This document shows, piece after piece, positions 1-12,200 of a DNA stretch of 64,000 nt. The stretch comes from Montifringilla adamsi (taxonomy: Eukaryota > Chordata > Aves > Passeriformes > Passeridae). Position numbers and translations under genes: made by a program. The notes beneath the pieces are model-generated. The model searched no databases. It was not told where the DNA came from and saw nothing but the letters and a program-made list of their open reading frames with translations. The DNA is taken from positions 21,614,662 through 21,678,661 of the forward strand of contig JAGGNK010009114.1 of NCBI GenBank assembly GCA_017590115.1, given 5' to 3'. Numbering within the stretch: position 1 is the stretch's first letter; the number at the start of each line of letters is the position of its first letter.

Positions 1-3000
1 TCATCACCATCATCACTGGAGGGAAAAAATGGTACTGAGACACTGTGTGGGAACTGCTGTACACACATGATGTCCATATGTTAAACATGACTGAGACACA
101 TGATACTGGGAATGCAAACCAGGCAAACTTAAGCTCTAATTTTGAAATTGAGAAAATCTTCCTAACAAGTCTAGAACTGACTGCTCCAACTGCAAATAAG
201 GGCACTTAATTTTTTTTCCTACTTTTGCAAGTTACAAAAGAACTGAAATACACTCAGTGTATCATGAAGCATATGTTGCTCCATGTTACACATGGAAAAT
301 CATTAAATAATGCATTTACAGGGACAGCAAATTAGACTGTAGTCTAATTTCAAGGTGAAATGTCTCCAACTAACTTGAAATACAGAACAAAAATTAGAAT
401 GACCAAGTCATACGTCATTAATTGTCTTGAATAAAAATTAGTAGTTCAAATAAAGGGCCTGGAAGTTTGTGACATGCTTTTCTCTTTAAATTTTTGAAGA
501 AAATCCACCTGTGTTTAGAATTAGCAATTACAATAAACTGATTTAGTTTTCCAAGAGATAGTGGCAAAGAGATAATAGTGGCAGTATTGCCTTCCAAACT
601 AACAAAATGGTGCAGATAGCCTTGATATCAATTACTGCTTTTGCAGTAATTAAGACTTCTTGTCATTGTGGAAGAGGCTCATGTAATGTTCCAGAGCCAG
701 TTAAGACCCAACAAGGTCAGTGTAGTCACTCCAATCTCTCCTCCCTCTGGTCTGTGGTGACTTTTCAGATTTTCAACATTCCACTTCAGTGCCTAAAGTC
801 CTATGGGAGGCATCCAGACCAAGCACTGCAGTAGTTTTTTACTGTGCTACAAAGTGCTTCTGTAAAACCTGCCTTGGTCTGTGACAAAATTTGACATGCT
901 TGAGTGAATGCACAGCAAGAAATGGGGGAACATAATCTCCAATTTCCCACTCTGGGGAACCTCCTCCATTACCAGGACCACAATCAAAGGAGACTAAATT
1001 TGCCAAAAATATTCCTTTTAACAGAAAGTCCATGTCCCAAATACCTGACTAAGCCCTAGGTCCAAAGTGTTTCTCTAAACACAAATAAGAGAAATGGGGT
1101 AATGGTACTTCATAATTATGTACAAAATATCTTCTTTGAGTGTATATAACCCTGTGAAATCTGACAAAAACTTGTTCTTTAACATTAGCTCTGTGATTTA
1201 CTGGGGAGAATTCTTTTCTGGAAAAAGTTATTATGTGTTTTCTCATTTTAATTCCTGTATGATTGTTGACAGAACTTTCATGGACACTTACCTGCAATAA
1301 CCAGGTACTGTAAGAGGCAGGTCAAGAGAAAAGGTGTGGTCTTACAACTCTGCTGTTAGTACAGTGGAGACAAGGAAGGTGGGACACCAAAATTTGTTCT
1401 CTACCCATCCCCATTGCCTCCTACATGGGTAGTGCAGGAACTTGCTCATCCCACTGTGGTTTCCTGCTTGTAGCACATAATGTGAGAGGAGTAATAGCCC
1501 AGGCCAACTTGCCAGTCCAGTGTTAGCTGCCCTTTGTACCCACCAGAGGCTGGGAGTGCCCAGAAGCTGCCTGGGGCTGAGCAGGCACAGCTATACAGCC
1601 TTCTTGCAAGGCTGCAAATGTGCAAAGGCAACATCAGGATTTCTTTTTTCCAGCACTTGCCAAAATTATGTTTTGGATGCTTAGCAAATCTAGGCTCAAG
1701 CATTCACCCCCAGTCAGAGACAAAACCTCTTGTTTTTCAGAGTATCCTCTGCCACTCAGGCAGTGTCATTCTTATTCCCTTGCCATTGTCCCATGCTGAT
1801 ATTGCTGTGATAACACAACTCAGTCTTCTTCGCAAACTAAATATTCCTGCACATCTCTCTTATTATCCCTCTAAATGAAAGCACCAAAGTAAATATGAGT
1901 TAAGATTAGGCTGAGTGTACTCTGGTTTTAATTAAGAATATTGAAGAAGTTTTAGTGAGATCCAGTGCTTTTCTTACCCTTGTTAATCCACTTAATAGCT
2001 TTTCCATGGCACAGACAGGCTGCTAGACAACCTTATCCTGGTAATAAGGGAGATCAGGCCCTGCCCATTTCTAAAGGACAAGTTTAAAAAATGCCTCCTG
2101 AGCTTCTGGTATGGTCTCAGTTGCTGCTGGAAAATCAAGTATCTACCATAGCCAAGGCAATTTTCTCCCAGCTGAGGTCACCTGAAGGCCTGGCACCTCT
2201 TCTCACAAAGGAAGACCAAGTAAAATAAACACGTGGGCTTCTAGCATCTTAAAACCAGTCTATATTAAATCCTGGAGGACTGACCTTGGAGAACTTGGTA
2301 GCCCACATGATAAGCAGTGAGTCTGTTTCCTTCTGGTTCCCAAATGACTCAAGATTTTGGTTTTATCAAAGCCCTAGCTTACCCTCACACCTCTCTATTT
2401 CCTGGCAGCACAACTGCTGGGGCTGCAGTTGAGCTCATCAACTGAGCATTTTCAGTATGAAAAAAGCCAAATGTTCTCCTTTAGAGTCCTTGACATTTGA
2501 AATTTATATTTACTCACTCCCTTATGAACCAGAGACTAATAAACCTTCAAGGCACTCTTGGCCACTTGGCACTTTAAGGCCAAATGTAGATTTACACCAC
2601 TGCCCTAAGACAGACTAGAGTGGAGGGAAACTGAACAGCAATTTTGAGAACTATTTTGATGCATTTGTAGAGAGCTATTTGATTTAGGGTAGGATTTAAG
2701 AAGAATTAATAAAGGTCTGGTCTTTATTGAATTTCAGAGATTTTTCCAAGATATGCATGGTGTTGGATTTTTTATAAAGTAATCCAAATAAATGCATAAA
2801 ATATTGATCTTGCCCAGCAAGGCCAAAATAATGCAGATGTTAAAGTTCCTTGCTCTCCATGTACATCAAAATCAGTAAAAACTAAAGCAAAACACTACAA
2901 TTAAATGTATAGGTTTGTGTCTTTCATACCAATATCCCTCAGGTCCTGAAGTCCTGCAAACATTTTCCCCAGCTCTGCTGCACAGGGATATGCATTATTT

Positions 3001-3882
3001 ATGCACTGTGCGTACTTAGAAAAGGCAAGCTCTTTGCCATTCTCAGGTAGTGTCTGAATAACACATAAAAGTACTGGGTTGCTCAGAGCAGCCCTAACTC
3101 AAGCTCTACAGAGGCTCTTCACTTGCCACTCTCTAACAAACTATAACCCAGGGATGTGCTGGGAATGCAGCTGCTGGAAAGGCCATGGCAGGAGTGAGCA
3201 GCTTCTCAAGCTCTGCTCTCAGCAGACAGTGGTGGCCCAAGACACACAGTCCTGCCACAGTGAATAATCAGAGTGTGGCTGAACACTCAAAGACATTTTA
3301 ATCCCTCTCCCTAGGCTGCACTTTCTGTACTTTCCCTCCTATACACTACAAAATCCTGCCTGTGGTTTGCTAAATACCTGGAAGTAAAGCAGGATAAGAA
3401 GCACTGCAGAATGTGGAGTGTTATAGCTCCACACGTGTCAGACAGAAGAGATGCAATCCCTTTTAGTGACCCAGCATAACCAAGGCTGACAGGAAAACGG
3501 GTTACCTTCACTCAGCCTCACCAGCTAAGGGTTGCCAGTGCTAACACTGCACACAAGCCCTTCTCCATGTGGCTGACCCTGGCTCTGGTCCCTTGGGCTG
3601 GCTGCTCTCCAAACAGAGAGCCATGTTTGTCAGAACGTGAGTCAGCATGGGCTAAAGCCTTTAGCAGAAGGACAGGACGGGCTGGGGAAAAGCCCCTTCC
3701 ATACTCAAGCAGCTTCAGACACGGGGACAATCTCATACCTGACTGAGCTGGTGTCACCCAGGGGATGGGATCAACATGGTTCTGGCATTTGGCAGGTAGC
3801 AAGGGCAGTCTGAAACAACAGCTGCCACATCTGGAAACAGGGACAGTGTTCAGGTGGATCCACCCTAGGTATGATGGAATGA
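1..3882. other. Intergenic, no gene seen
   Basis: This is AT-rich sequence with only short chance open frames on both strands. The one notable item is the dispersed repeat copy at 1928-1964. I see no transposon tail, RNA gene or promoter. Confidence 0.75.
1928..1964. repeat. Dispersed direct repeat, copy 1
   Basis: The 37-bp segment begins TTAATTAAGAATATTGAAGA and ends GTGAGATCCA. It matches 4414-4450 at 34 of 37 positions. An AGGCTG block precedes both copies. Its origin is unknown; it may be the remnant of an old interspersed element. Confidence 0.7.
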
Positions 3883-4385
3883 TGTGGTGGTTTCAATTCA
3901 AAACAGGGTGGAAACACCAATTTCATGTAGTGGTAACCCAAGTGCTTCCTCCTCCTTGGTTAGGTAACAAAGGAAGGGTTCAGGACTGTAATATTTTTCC
4001 CTGCTCCCACACTGCAGTTCACGTGTGTGGGGATTGAAAGACATGGACCATGCTGTGCAAGCAAAGCCAGTTTATTACACTGGTCACTAGCATTTATAGC
4101 TGTCTAAGTTCCGTGCAAAATTTTCCACTCAGACCCCTTTGCCCCTGTTCCCGTAGCAACACAATCTTTTCAGGTATCAAGTCCTTGTTACATCTTCTCT
4201 CATCAGAGCAGTCAGAGTGACCAGACATGATGTCTTCACTTTTGTTCTTGCCTTGAGTTTATCTCTCCCACAGCTTCCACTGTACCAGGAACAAGAGGTT
4301 GGCAGCACTACCCAGCTCAGCTTCTGTAGCTGTCTGATCTTCCACACACATGGAGTGCACTGAATAAAGATTTTCCATGAGATTG
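3883..4385 (-). mobile_element. Possible endogenous retrovirus LTR, reverse orientation
   Basis: The block starts TGTGGTGGTTTCAATTC and has AATAAA on the minus strand at 4071-4076, followed by a short pyrimidine- and GT-containing stretch resembling R-U5. The AGCCAGTTTATTACACTGGT context resembles a passerine LTR I recall. Neither the right boundary nor target duplications can be fixed by eye. It could also be ordinary unique sequence. Confidence 0.45.
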
Positions 4386-4413
4386 GGAAAGGCTTATCTC
4401 TATCAGGCTGGTA

Positions 4414-4450
4414 TTAATTAAGAATATTGTAGAAGTTGTAGTGAGATTCA
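4414..4450. repeat. Dispersed direct repeat, copy 2
   Basis: The 37-bp segment begins TTAATTAAGAATATTGTAGA and ends GTGAGATTCA, differing from 1928-1964 at 3 positions. It lies just right of the possible LTR at 3883-4385. Confidence 0.7.
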
Positions 4451-7400
4451 ACCACTAGTTTTTCTTCACATTTTATATTCCCAGGACAGATACTGTTTGT
4501 GATCTTGTTTGCATGTTACTACACATTTTTATTACAGTTGTTTTATTTGTTGTATATCTTAATTAGGGCTGTCAAGCATTTTCTGAATTTACTGCTTTTA
4601 AACACTTGGTTTCATGAGTTACTTTTGCCCCCTGGTTATTGCTGGAAGACAGAGGATTACTAACTACTATGTAATTTTATGTAAAATTAAATGCAATAGA
4701 AGTTTGAAAATATAGAATAACCAGTTATGCAGCCATAGCTTGATTCTCGTTAGCCTGCAGCAATTTCATTTAAAACTTGTGCCATCAAGTTGTCTATTAC
4801 TTGCTTTTTAAAAATAAAATACAAACCATCTTTCCAGAGAGGTGATTGAAACCACATATTAAAAATGCAAGTCGTAGTGCCTTCAGGATACACCGTTTCT
4901 CAAAAGGCCTTTGCTCAGTTAATCAGACATAAAGGGCTTGGCAGTATTACAATCTGTATGTTGGTGTCAAGGACATCACCCATGTGTCACCTCTGTAATC
5001 AACCCAATTTGCTAAGCTCTCAAGTTCCTTGCCACAGCCTTTAGATGGAAATAAAGCTCACTTGTTAATCACAAAGATAATGGATTTTGCAGTAATTGAC
5101 AGTGACAGAAGTAAAAACAAGTTGACTTGGGTAAACAAAGAACTACCAAAAGCCTCAGCAGCAGCCAGCTATGATCTGCATTTCTGAATAACAAAAGCTG
5201 CCCAAATAATGCCTAAAGTCAGAGGCAGTGGGAGATGTGTGTACTTCCCAGTATTTCCATATGCATCCTATGCCACATGCAACATACAGCAGCAGGAATC
5301 CTGTCCCGCAAGTTAAGACCAGGTAAGATCAGGTTGGGACAGAGTGAAAAGCAAGTTGTCCAGAACACCACTGCTAAAGTGCCCTCTCCTCAAATGTCTG
5401 TATTTGGAATATTCAGCTACTCAATGCACTACTCTTTTATCATAACTTAAGGTATTAAAATCTCTCTAAAGGTGAAGGAGGAAAAGCATTTTCTGTTAGA
5501 GTTGTATTCTATAAAACTGTAGTAATAATTTAGGTCAGCACTATTTAAATTGTAAATGCTGACGGTTCAGAAGTGTGAAGGCCAGAATTTACAAGCAAAA
5601 CTTATCTAGAAAAAAGCTTAATAATGGTCTTTTTTTTTGCAACCTGCTGTCACTCCAGTGGGTTCAGTCCAACAACAGATCTCTGTTTTGATATCCATCC
5701 CTATTTTAGGATTATTAAAAAAGTACCCAATTCATCATAACATTTCAGAAAAACATATCCATTTCAGAGATAGCAGCTCCCTGGTTATGGATCACGGATT
5801 TAAAGGACTACTGGGAGAATAGGATGAGGAAATTTACTTTGGAAAGATTGTACATTCTGACTTAGCAATGAAATACAGCCATCAGAAAGCAGGATGTGCT
5901 TGGTAATAAGTGTGGATTTCCAGCCTTATAGTTGGCCTGGGAGGTGGGGAAGGTGCTTACTGTTTCCAGACATAACTTTTCCTTTGTCAGCCTGCCACAC
6001 AGCATTGCTGCATTGTGAAAAGATTGCATTTATACTGTAGTTATCAGAAGACTTCATTTAGTTTGGCTTCTCTGGGCACCCACAGGAGGCAGAGGATTTC
6101 ACATACACTTTGCAGAAGACCAAATTGAGTCATTGTGAAATCAGCCTTCTAAACTTCAGGAAATAAGTGAAATTACAAGACCCCATATGCCATATTAGAG
6201 CTCCTTAATACACTGGAGTTCCTAATACCACAGCAGAAAATATTCTGGACAGTGCTCAGTTTCACAGCACATGTCATACAGCTAGACATGACAAATCACT
6301 CATTCTTTTGCAATATCAGTGATGTATTTCTCAAAACATGTTCCAGGTACAAAGGAAAAATTAACACATTGACAGACATCATTAACACTGATACTGTGCT
6401 ACCAGTCCATTACCCCTCACATTTCTGAATCTTCCACATTTAAGAGGTTCTCTGTAACAAATATGGGAAGTTTTATTAGTGTTCTAACCTTTCCTAGGTT
6501 TCTTTTTTCTTCATAACTTTTTCCACTAGAAGTGTTGTGGACAACACATTGGCAGCTCTGACACACTGCAAAGCACTTGTGCTCACTTCACAACGTTTGT
6601 CACATGCCCTCACTGGTCCAATGTCTCACAAGCTGCCCTTATACATATTATATGCACAATATGAATTCTGAGGACCTGTTGTCAAAGCATTATAAAAACC
6701 CTTTAGAGCCAAGTTCTTTAAACATTTATGGCTAACTGCAATTCGAGTCAAGTGCACTGTTTGTATTACCAAATGTCATATCTAATTCCCTGTTATGAAC
6801 CCTTGAAATAAAATTATGTGATAATTACACAATCTGTTTGAAACCTGACAAATATATTCCCAGTACAAATGATTTATGAAGATAATGCGTTGCTATAGCA
6901 TCATGGTACTTCTTAATGGAAGCAGTAAAGCTGTTTCCTATGCTCTGATAACCACAGTGATTTCTTACACAACTACTGATTAAGCAATAGATAATGTAGG
7001 CATTTTGGAAAATATACACACCACAAATTTATTTCAGGCTGCTCAGAAGTTATGGCCTGCCTATCTAAATGGCCTGTTAGCAAGGTATGAACTTCAGTTG
7101 GGCTGTTTTACTCGCTCCTACCCAATTTAGTGCCACTGCATTAGATTTATGTTTAGAGCAATGCACAGTTTAGTCTCTTTTTGTAAGAACTGCTGTTAAT
7201 CAGAAAATTAATGACTTGGCTGGTGTGGTGTGAGACATTAGTAATGCCAACCCTGCTCTCCTGGAAGGGACTCTGGGCTGGTAGCTGGTGAGCAGGAAAC
7301 TCCCCCATGTGGGAAAGGCTCATGGCCCTGCTGCTCTGAGGGCACCACCAGTGACTGACTGAGGCACAGCCTCAGTGCAGGCCTGTGGCATCTCCTGTGT

Positions 7401-8494
7401 GTCCTCCCCTTGCTCCTCTTCCTCCGACCAAGAGGAGCAAGGGATGCTCAAGAGGGAAAGCAATCCAATACATTAGCAACTGCATATTACATTACTTTCC
7501 TATCTCCTTTTCCCACCAAATGAGAAGTCCATTCTCAACTGTTTCATCATCATTATAATTAGTATGTATGGCAGATGATCAAATTAATTGTTTCTTGGGT
7601 TCAAATCTAGTACTGGTAAGATGTTAACAATTTAAATGAGACCCTCAATTTTCTACACATTCTGCAGAGAGTTTAGTAATTGCTTTAGCTTTGTTCATTC
7701 TGCCAATCCATGCTTCAGAACACTGATTTCATTAATGAGCAGCTAAACATGACTGCCCTGCTGATGATTTGTTCCCATGCTACCTGGGAAATGTCATTTG
7801 AAATGGCCTAAGCTCAGTAAAAGGGCACGGAAAAAATTTAAGTGGCAGCACTTTGTTTTACTCCAAATTGCTACAAGTAGAAGAAAAATTGCATCTTACA
7901 CAGCCATTTCCAAAAGCATATCCAGAAATGATTGGTGCAACTTGCAAAATCATGTCTGGTGTGAAGATGAAAACTCTCACAATAGATTTTTCTGAGCTTT
8001 AATTATCAGAAATGTATATTCTTCAAGAACACCAGTGCTAGAATTATAGTCTATAATTAAGAAGGAGCTCTAATCTGGTTTGTTCTTGTCTTCACTCTAA
8101 TTTTTCAGTAACACAACATCCATACATCATGAACATTTAATGCCAAGTGGACATGATGAAAGTAAGACTGAAAAAATGTATCATTTCTTCCTTAGCACCA
8201 TTCAGTTTTTTCTGTGCTTAGCTAAGAGCTTCTGTTTTTGTGCTTTCAGGTAGGCAGAGGACTATCAGTTAAGGGAGCAGAATAGTGTTGCAGACACGTT
8301 TCTTGCTAATTTAATGAATATGTATCCCTATCAATGCAAACCTTTTGGATCTTTTGTTATGTGAGTTTATACATGCTCAGGACAGCAGAAGGGAAGCCAA
8401 GTACTCCACTGCAAAAATCAGTTCACTGAAATCCTGGGAAGGTTTGTGATTTAACTGGGATTTGCTTCAGTACCACCCCTGCTACTGACTGGGG
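4451..8494. other. Intergenic, no gene seen
   Basis: AT-rich sequence without recognisable coding potential. It contains the 14-bp hairpin at 7407-7443 within a locally GC-rich patch (about 7250-7450). Confidence 0.75.
7407..7443. repeat. Perfect 14-bp inverted repeat, 9-nt loop
   Basis: CCCTTGCTCCTCTT at 7407-7420 is exactly complementary to AAGAGGAGCAAGGG at 7430-7443. The stem is GC-balanced and could fold as a hairpin in RNA or single-stranded DNA. There is no evidence of a gene around it. Confidence 0.9.
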
Positions 8495-9262
8495 TTAGAT
8501 CTCATCACATAAAAGGTTGACCTTTTCAGTTCCCTGTTGCCTGCAAATGACCAAGAAGTCTGCTAACACTGCTAAAAATTGTTGTAGGAGCATTTTTAGC
8601 ATCAACAATTGATGGCTTTTTCTTAGACTTTGTTGTGATTCAACAATTTCAGCTGAAACATTCATAAGCAAAATATGTCCAAGGATTAGAAGATGGACAA
8701 AGGTATAAGTAACTGAAAGGATGGTCCTAAGGAAAAAAGCAAACATACAACCAGGCACTGTTACGTGTACTGCCAAAGCAAGGATTAGCCCTAAGAGAAG
8801 CATCAGCAAATTACTGTCCTCATGAATAATTTTAAGGCAGTTATTTAAATTAGAAGTAGAGCAGGTGTTAGATACTAATGTGTTTTGCAAAGTAATTACA
8901 TTAGTTGTATGCAATGTAATTGCAAATGAGTGCAACAGGCATCGAAGTAGGGGGGAGATAAGAGTAACAAGGGTAAAAGCCTGCAACTACACAGGTGAAC
9001 TCCATGCATTTATGGATGAGGTAGAAATGGGAACTTTCATTAGTTCTGGTGGACATGTGGCTATACCATGGCCAAGCAGAGTTACCAGAGTGCAGCAGAA
9101 AGGATGATGCCAACTATGCACCAGTTTTCTGCTCTCCACAGCATTTAAAAGAGCAGTTTGAAAAATGCAAACAGTTTTTTCAGCATCTCTGCAGTATTGC
9201 CATGAGGGAATAAAGTTCAGTGATATTTTGAGGCATTCACAGATATGAGAAGGGAACCACAA
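8495..9262 (-). other. Hydrophobic open frame, probably not a gene
   Basis: A 163-codon minus-strand frame (8986 to 8495) encodes a strongly hydrophobic, Leu/Ile/Val-rich product with two or three membrane-like stretches. A second frame (9262 to 8987, 91 codons) abuts it in another phase. I recognise no family. Frames on the opposite strand are also open in pieces, there is no splice or poly(A) context, and T-rich codons produce hydrophobic residues by chance. A decayed retrocopy is possible but unsupported. Confidence 0.2.
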
Positions 9263-12200
9263 AGAGTTGGATTTGATTCAACTGCTGCCTGCCTGCTTCC
9301 CTTTCCACTGCTTTTCATGCACATGCTGGACATCTCCCCCTTCACCCCAGCTCAGCGTGTTGATGGCAGGTTGCATGTGTCCCAAGAGAGGAGCTGGCTC
9401 GCCAGAAGGCCACTCTGCAACCTGCCTGCAGGACAAGGCAGGTCCACCAATAACTCTGGGCAGCTTAGGAGAGCAGAGAGATGGACCCGCCGAGCAGTTG
9501 TAGGCAACATGTGAAATGTGTGAGAATATCCCCGGCAGAAAGTGGTTGTTGGGAGGAAAGGGTCTGAGGGAGCCAAGACTAACTTCACAGGAATGCAAAA
9601 AAATGCATTTTAAGCTGGGGAAACAGACTGAGGTGGTTTGAGGCTGAGATAGGCCAGAGAGCAGGGAAGGAAGGAGAGGAGGTTTCCAAAAATCCCATAT
9701 ACTGTGTAAAATATCAGGGCACTCTGTAGAAAGCAGTGTGCAAACTATTGAAGACCATTGCAATTTAGCAATATTGTTTAAATTGACATGATCAAAGGCA
9801 AATCTCCTGGAGAGGGTCTTCTGGGTACATGACACCTAAGAAACTCAAGAGGAACATTGCAACCAGCAGAGGACCAGTGCCCAGAACACCAACCCTTCAT
9901 GACGTTCCCTGCACAGTTGGGGTGCTTCTCCACAGCCAGACACTTGTCCTGGCCTTTCCTTCACAGACACCTCGCAGGCACCTCGCACTCACAGAGTGCT
10001 TCAGCAGCAATCAGAGCTCCAGGGACCAAAACCCAGGTCCCAAGGGTTCCCTGGTAAATCCCTGGTTCAGGTCACAAACCAGCACAAATGCTCTGAAATT
10101 CTGCATCCATCCAAGACAAACCACAATCCCAGGTCTGTTCTAGATTCACATGGAATAGCATGGTTTCTGTGAAGCTTGGTTTTTCTAACTGGAACAAAAT
10201 GTTCTAAAGGCTGGAGAATGAACAGTTTTGTTACAAGGAAGAACCTGGGGGGGATTTTTTAATGCAGACAATTGACATGTAGACAACCGTCTTAAAATCA
10301 GAGCAAGGGAAAAGATTTTTCTCCACATTTTGTAGCTATCAGTGTCCAAAAAACAAAACATTTGACTTCTGAGTGGTTTTGGTTGTTTTTTTTTAATTCT
10401 CCAAGAATCTTGATGGGATGATTAGATCAATTCCTGTCCATTAGAATTTGAAATGAATCTGTTTTGCAACCAGTGAGTGCCCTTCTAGTATTTCACTGAG
10501 CATTTTTAATAGATGGGTGAATTTAAATAGAACAAAAATGCATCTGATAACGATGTCATTATGCTTTTTCTGATTTAATCAGAATATTTGTACCATATAA
10601 GTCCATTCGAATATCAACGAGATGATTCATATCACACTTCTTCAGGGAAATAACAAGCATTTTTAAAAATTTTCTACTTCCAGCAGTGAGACTTTGTCCT
10701 CACAACCATCCACTTTACACAAAGCTTTGGTATGTTCATGGTGCATCTCTGCAGCCTTGTGATCCTATTTCAATGCCTTTTTTCACAAAGGTGCCATCCT
10801 TTAGAAGGTGTCATATGAAGAAAAGCATTTTACCTTTAACAGGTATTCACAATTCAGGTGAATGCCCTGAGGCAGGTGAGTAAAGGCACATCTAACAGAG
10901 TTTCTAGGGAAAATCTCCTGTTTCTCAGTCACATAAGGAGGGCCAGGAGCAGGCAAGGGCCAGGAACAAGGCACTGTCAGTGCTGCAGGACAACAGAGCC
11001 ATGCCCACCAGGAGTCCCCCAGGTACTAATGGCAGTGTCTGAGGACAGGTTGTTTATGCCCATTTGCCAAATACAAGCTACACCTACTTTTGGGGCTTTT
11101 AGTATCCCAACCCAGAAAACTGTGGGGCCATTCCTCTTCCCAGCTCCAATAGATGACCCCAATATAATCCAATTATACAAATCTGCTGCTGGGCTTTCCC
11201 ACCTTCTTATCCCCGACCTCTGTTGATGAGGTGTAGACATCAAAGATGCAACTGAGCACATTCATGAAAATTCAACTTTATCTCAAGCCCCTTTGTTGCC
11301 AGGCACAAAAAACAATTGTGAGAAATAAAAGACCTTGAGTCAAGCATAGTCCAGCAGTGGTTAAAACATTGGTTCTTATCAACACTGTTTTAATCATCAA
11401 TTCAAAGCTCAGCACCATACAGGCTCCCATGAAGTAAAGTGACTTTTTTGGTAAATGAGGCATTAGCAAGATACTCATAACTAACTGCTGTTTTTCAGGC
11501 AGTTTTCAACCAAAATTTTAGTCTACATATTTTATTTCACATCCCTACCCATACAGACCATTATAGCATGCCATTGACATCATTAAACTTTAGCACATAT
11601 TTCTAATTACATCCTAAATATCTAAATGTCTAAAATAAAAATGTCCTGAGTTTCAGTCAGGCTCTACATGTTAGTATACATGATATGAAGATACGTCTTA
11701 GTAGGTAAGACACTTGAAGGAAGGACTTGGGAAATTCAGCTTCAGCTCATCACAAATTTCAACCCAATCCAAGCTAGAAACCATAACAAACCTGAGGATA
11801 ACAGAGCAATGAAATTTGCAAATGGCCCTTTAGAAATAGGTGTAAAAACCTCAGTGTTACGGTGGTTTTAAGTTTCACAGGTACTTATTTTTAAATTAGA
11901 ATTGTTTTTTGCTTCTTTGTCAAGTATGAGTTTAATTTCCATGTTTGGCTGGAGTTAATAAGGAAATAAGAACATTTTCCTTGCTCCTCCATGTTATTCA
12001 GCCCTGCTGAATCTCACATACAGAGGGCTTGGTGAAAGTTTCAGAGGCAGTAAAGCTCATTTAACTATTCATGAACCCAATACAGAGGGGAAAAGCATAC
12101 AACAATGACCCCAATCCCCCATTCCTGGTGATGGGGGTCATGTCTGAAATCTGCATTCCTGAGCTCATGCACTTGGGCTTCCCCCACCCAAGGCACCCGA

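Noticed and set aside
9278..9835. 185-codon minus-strand frame
   Set aside because: The composition looks random, other frames on both strands are open across the same DNA, and there are no family motifs, splice signals or poly(A) context.
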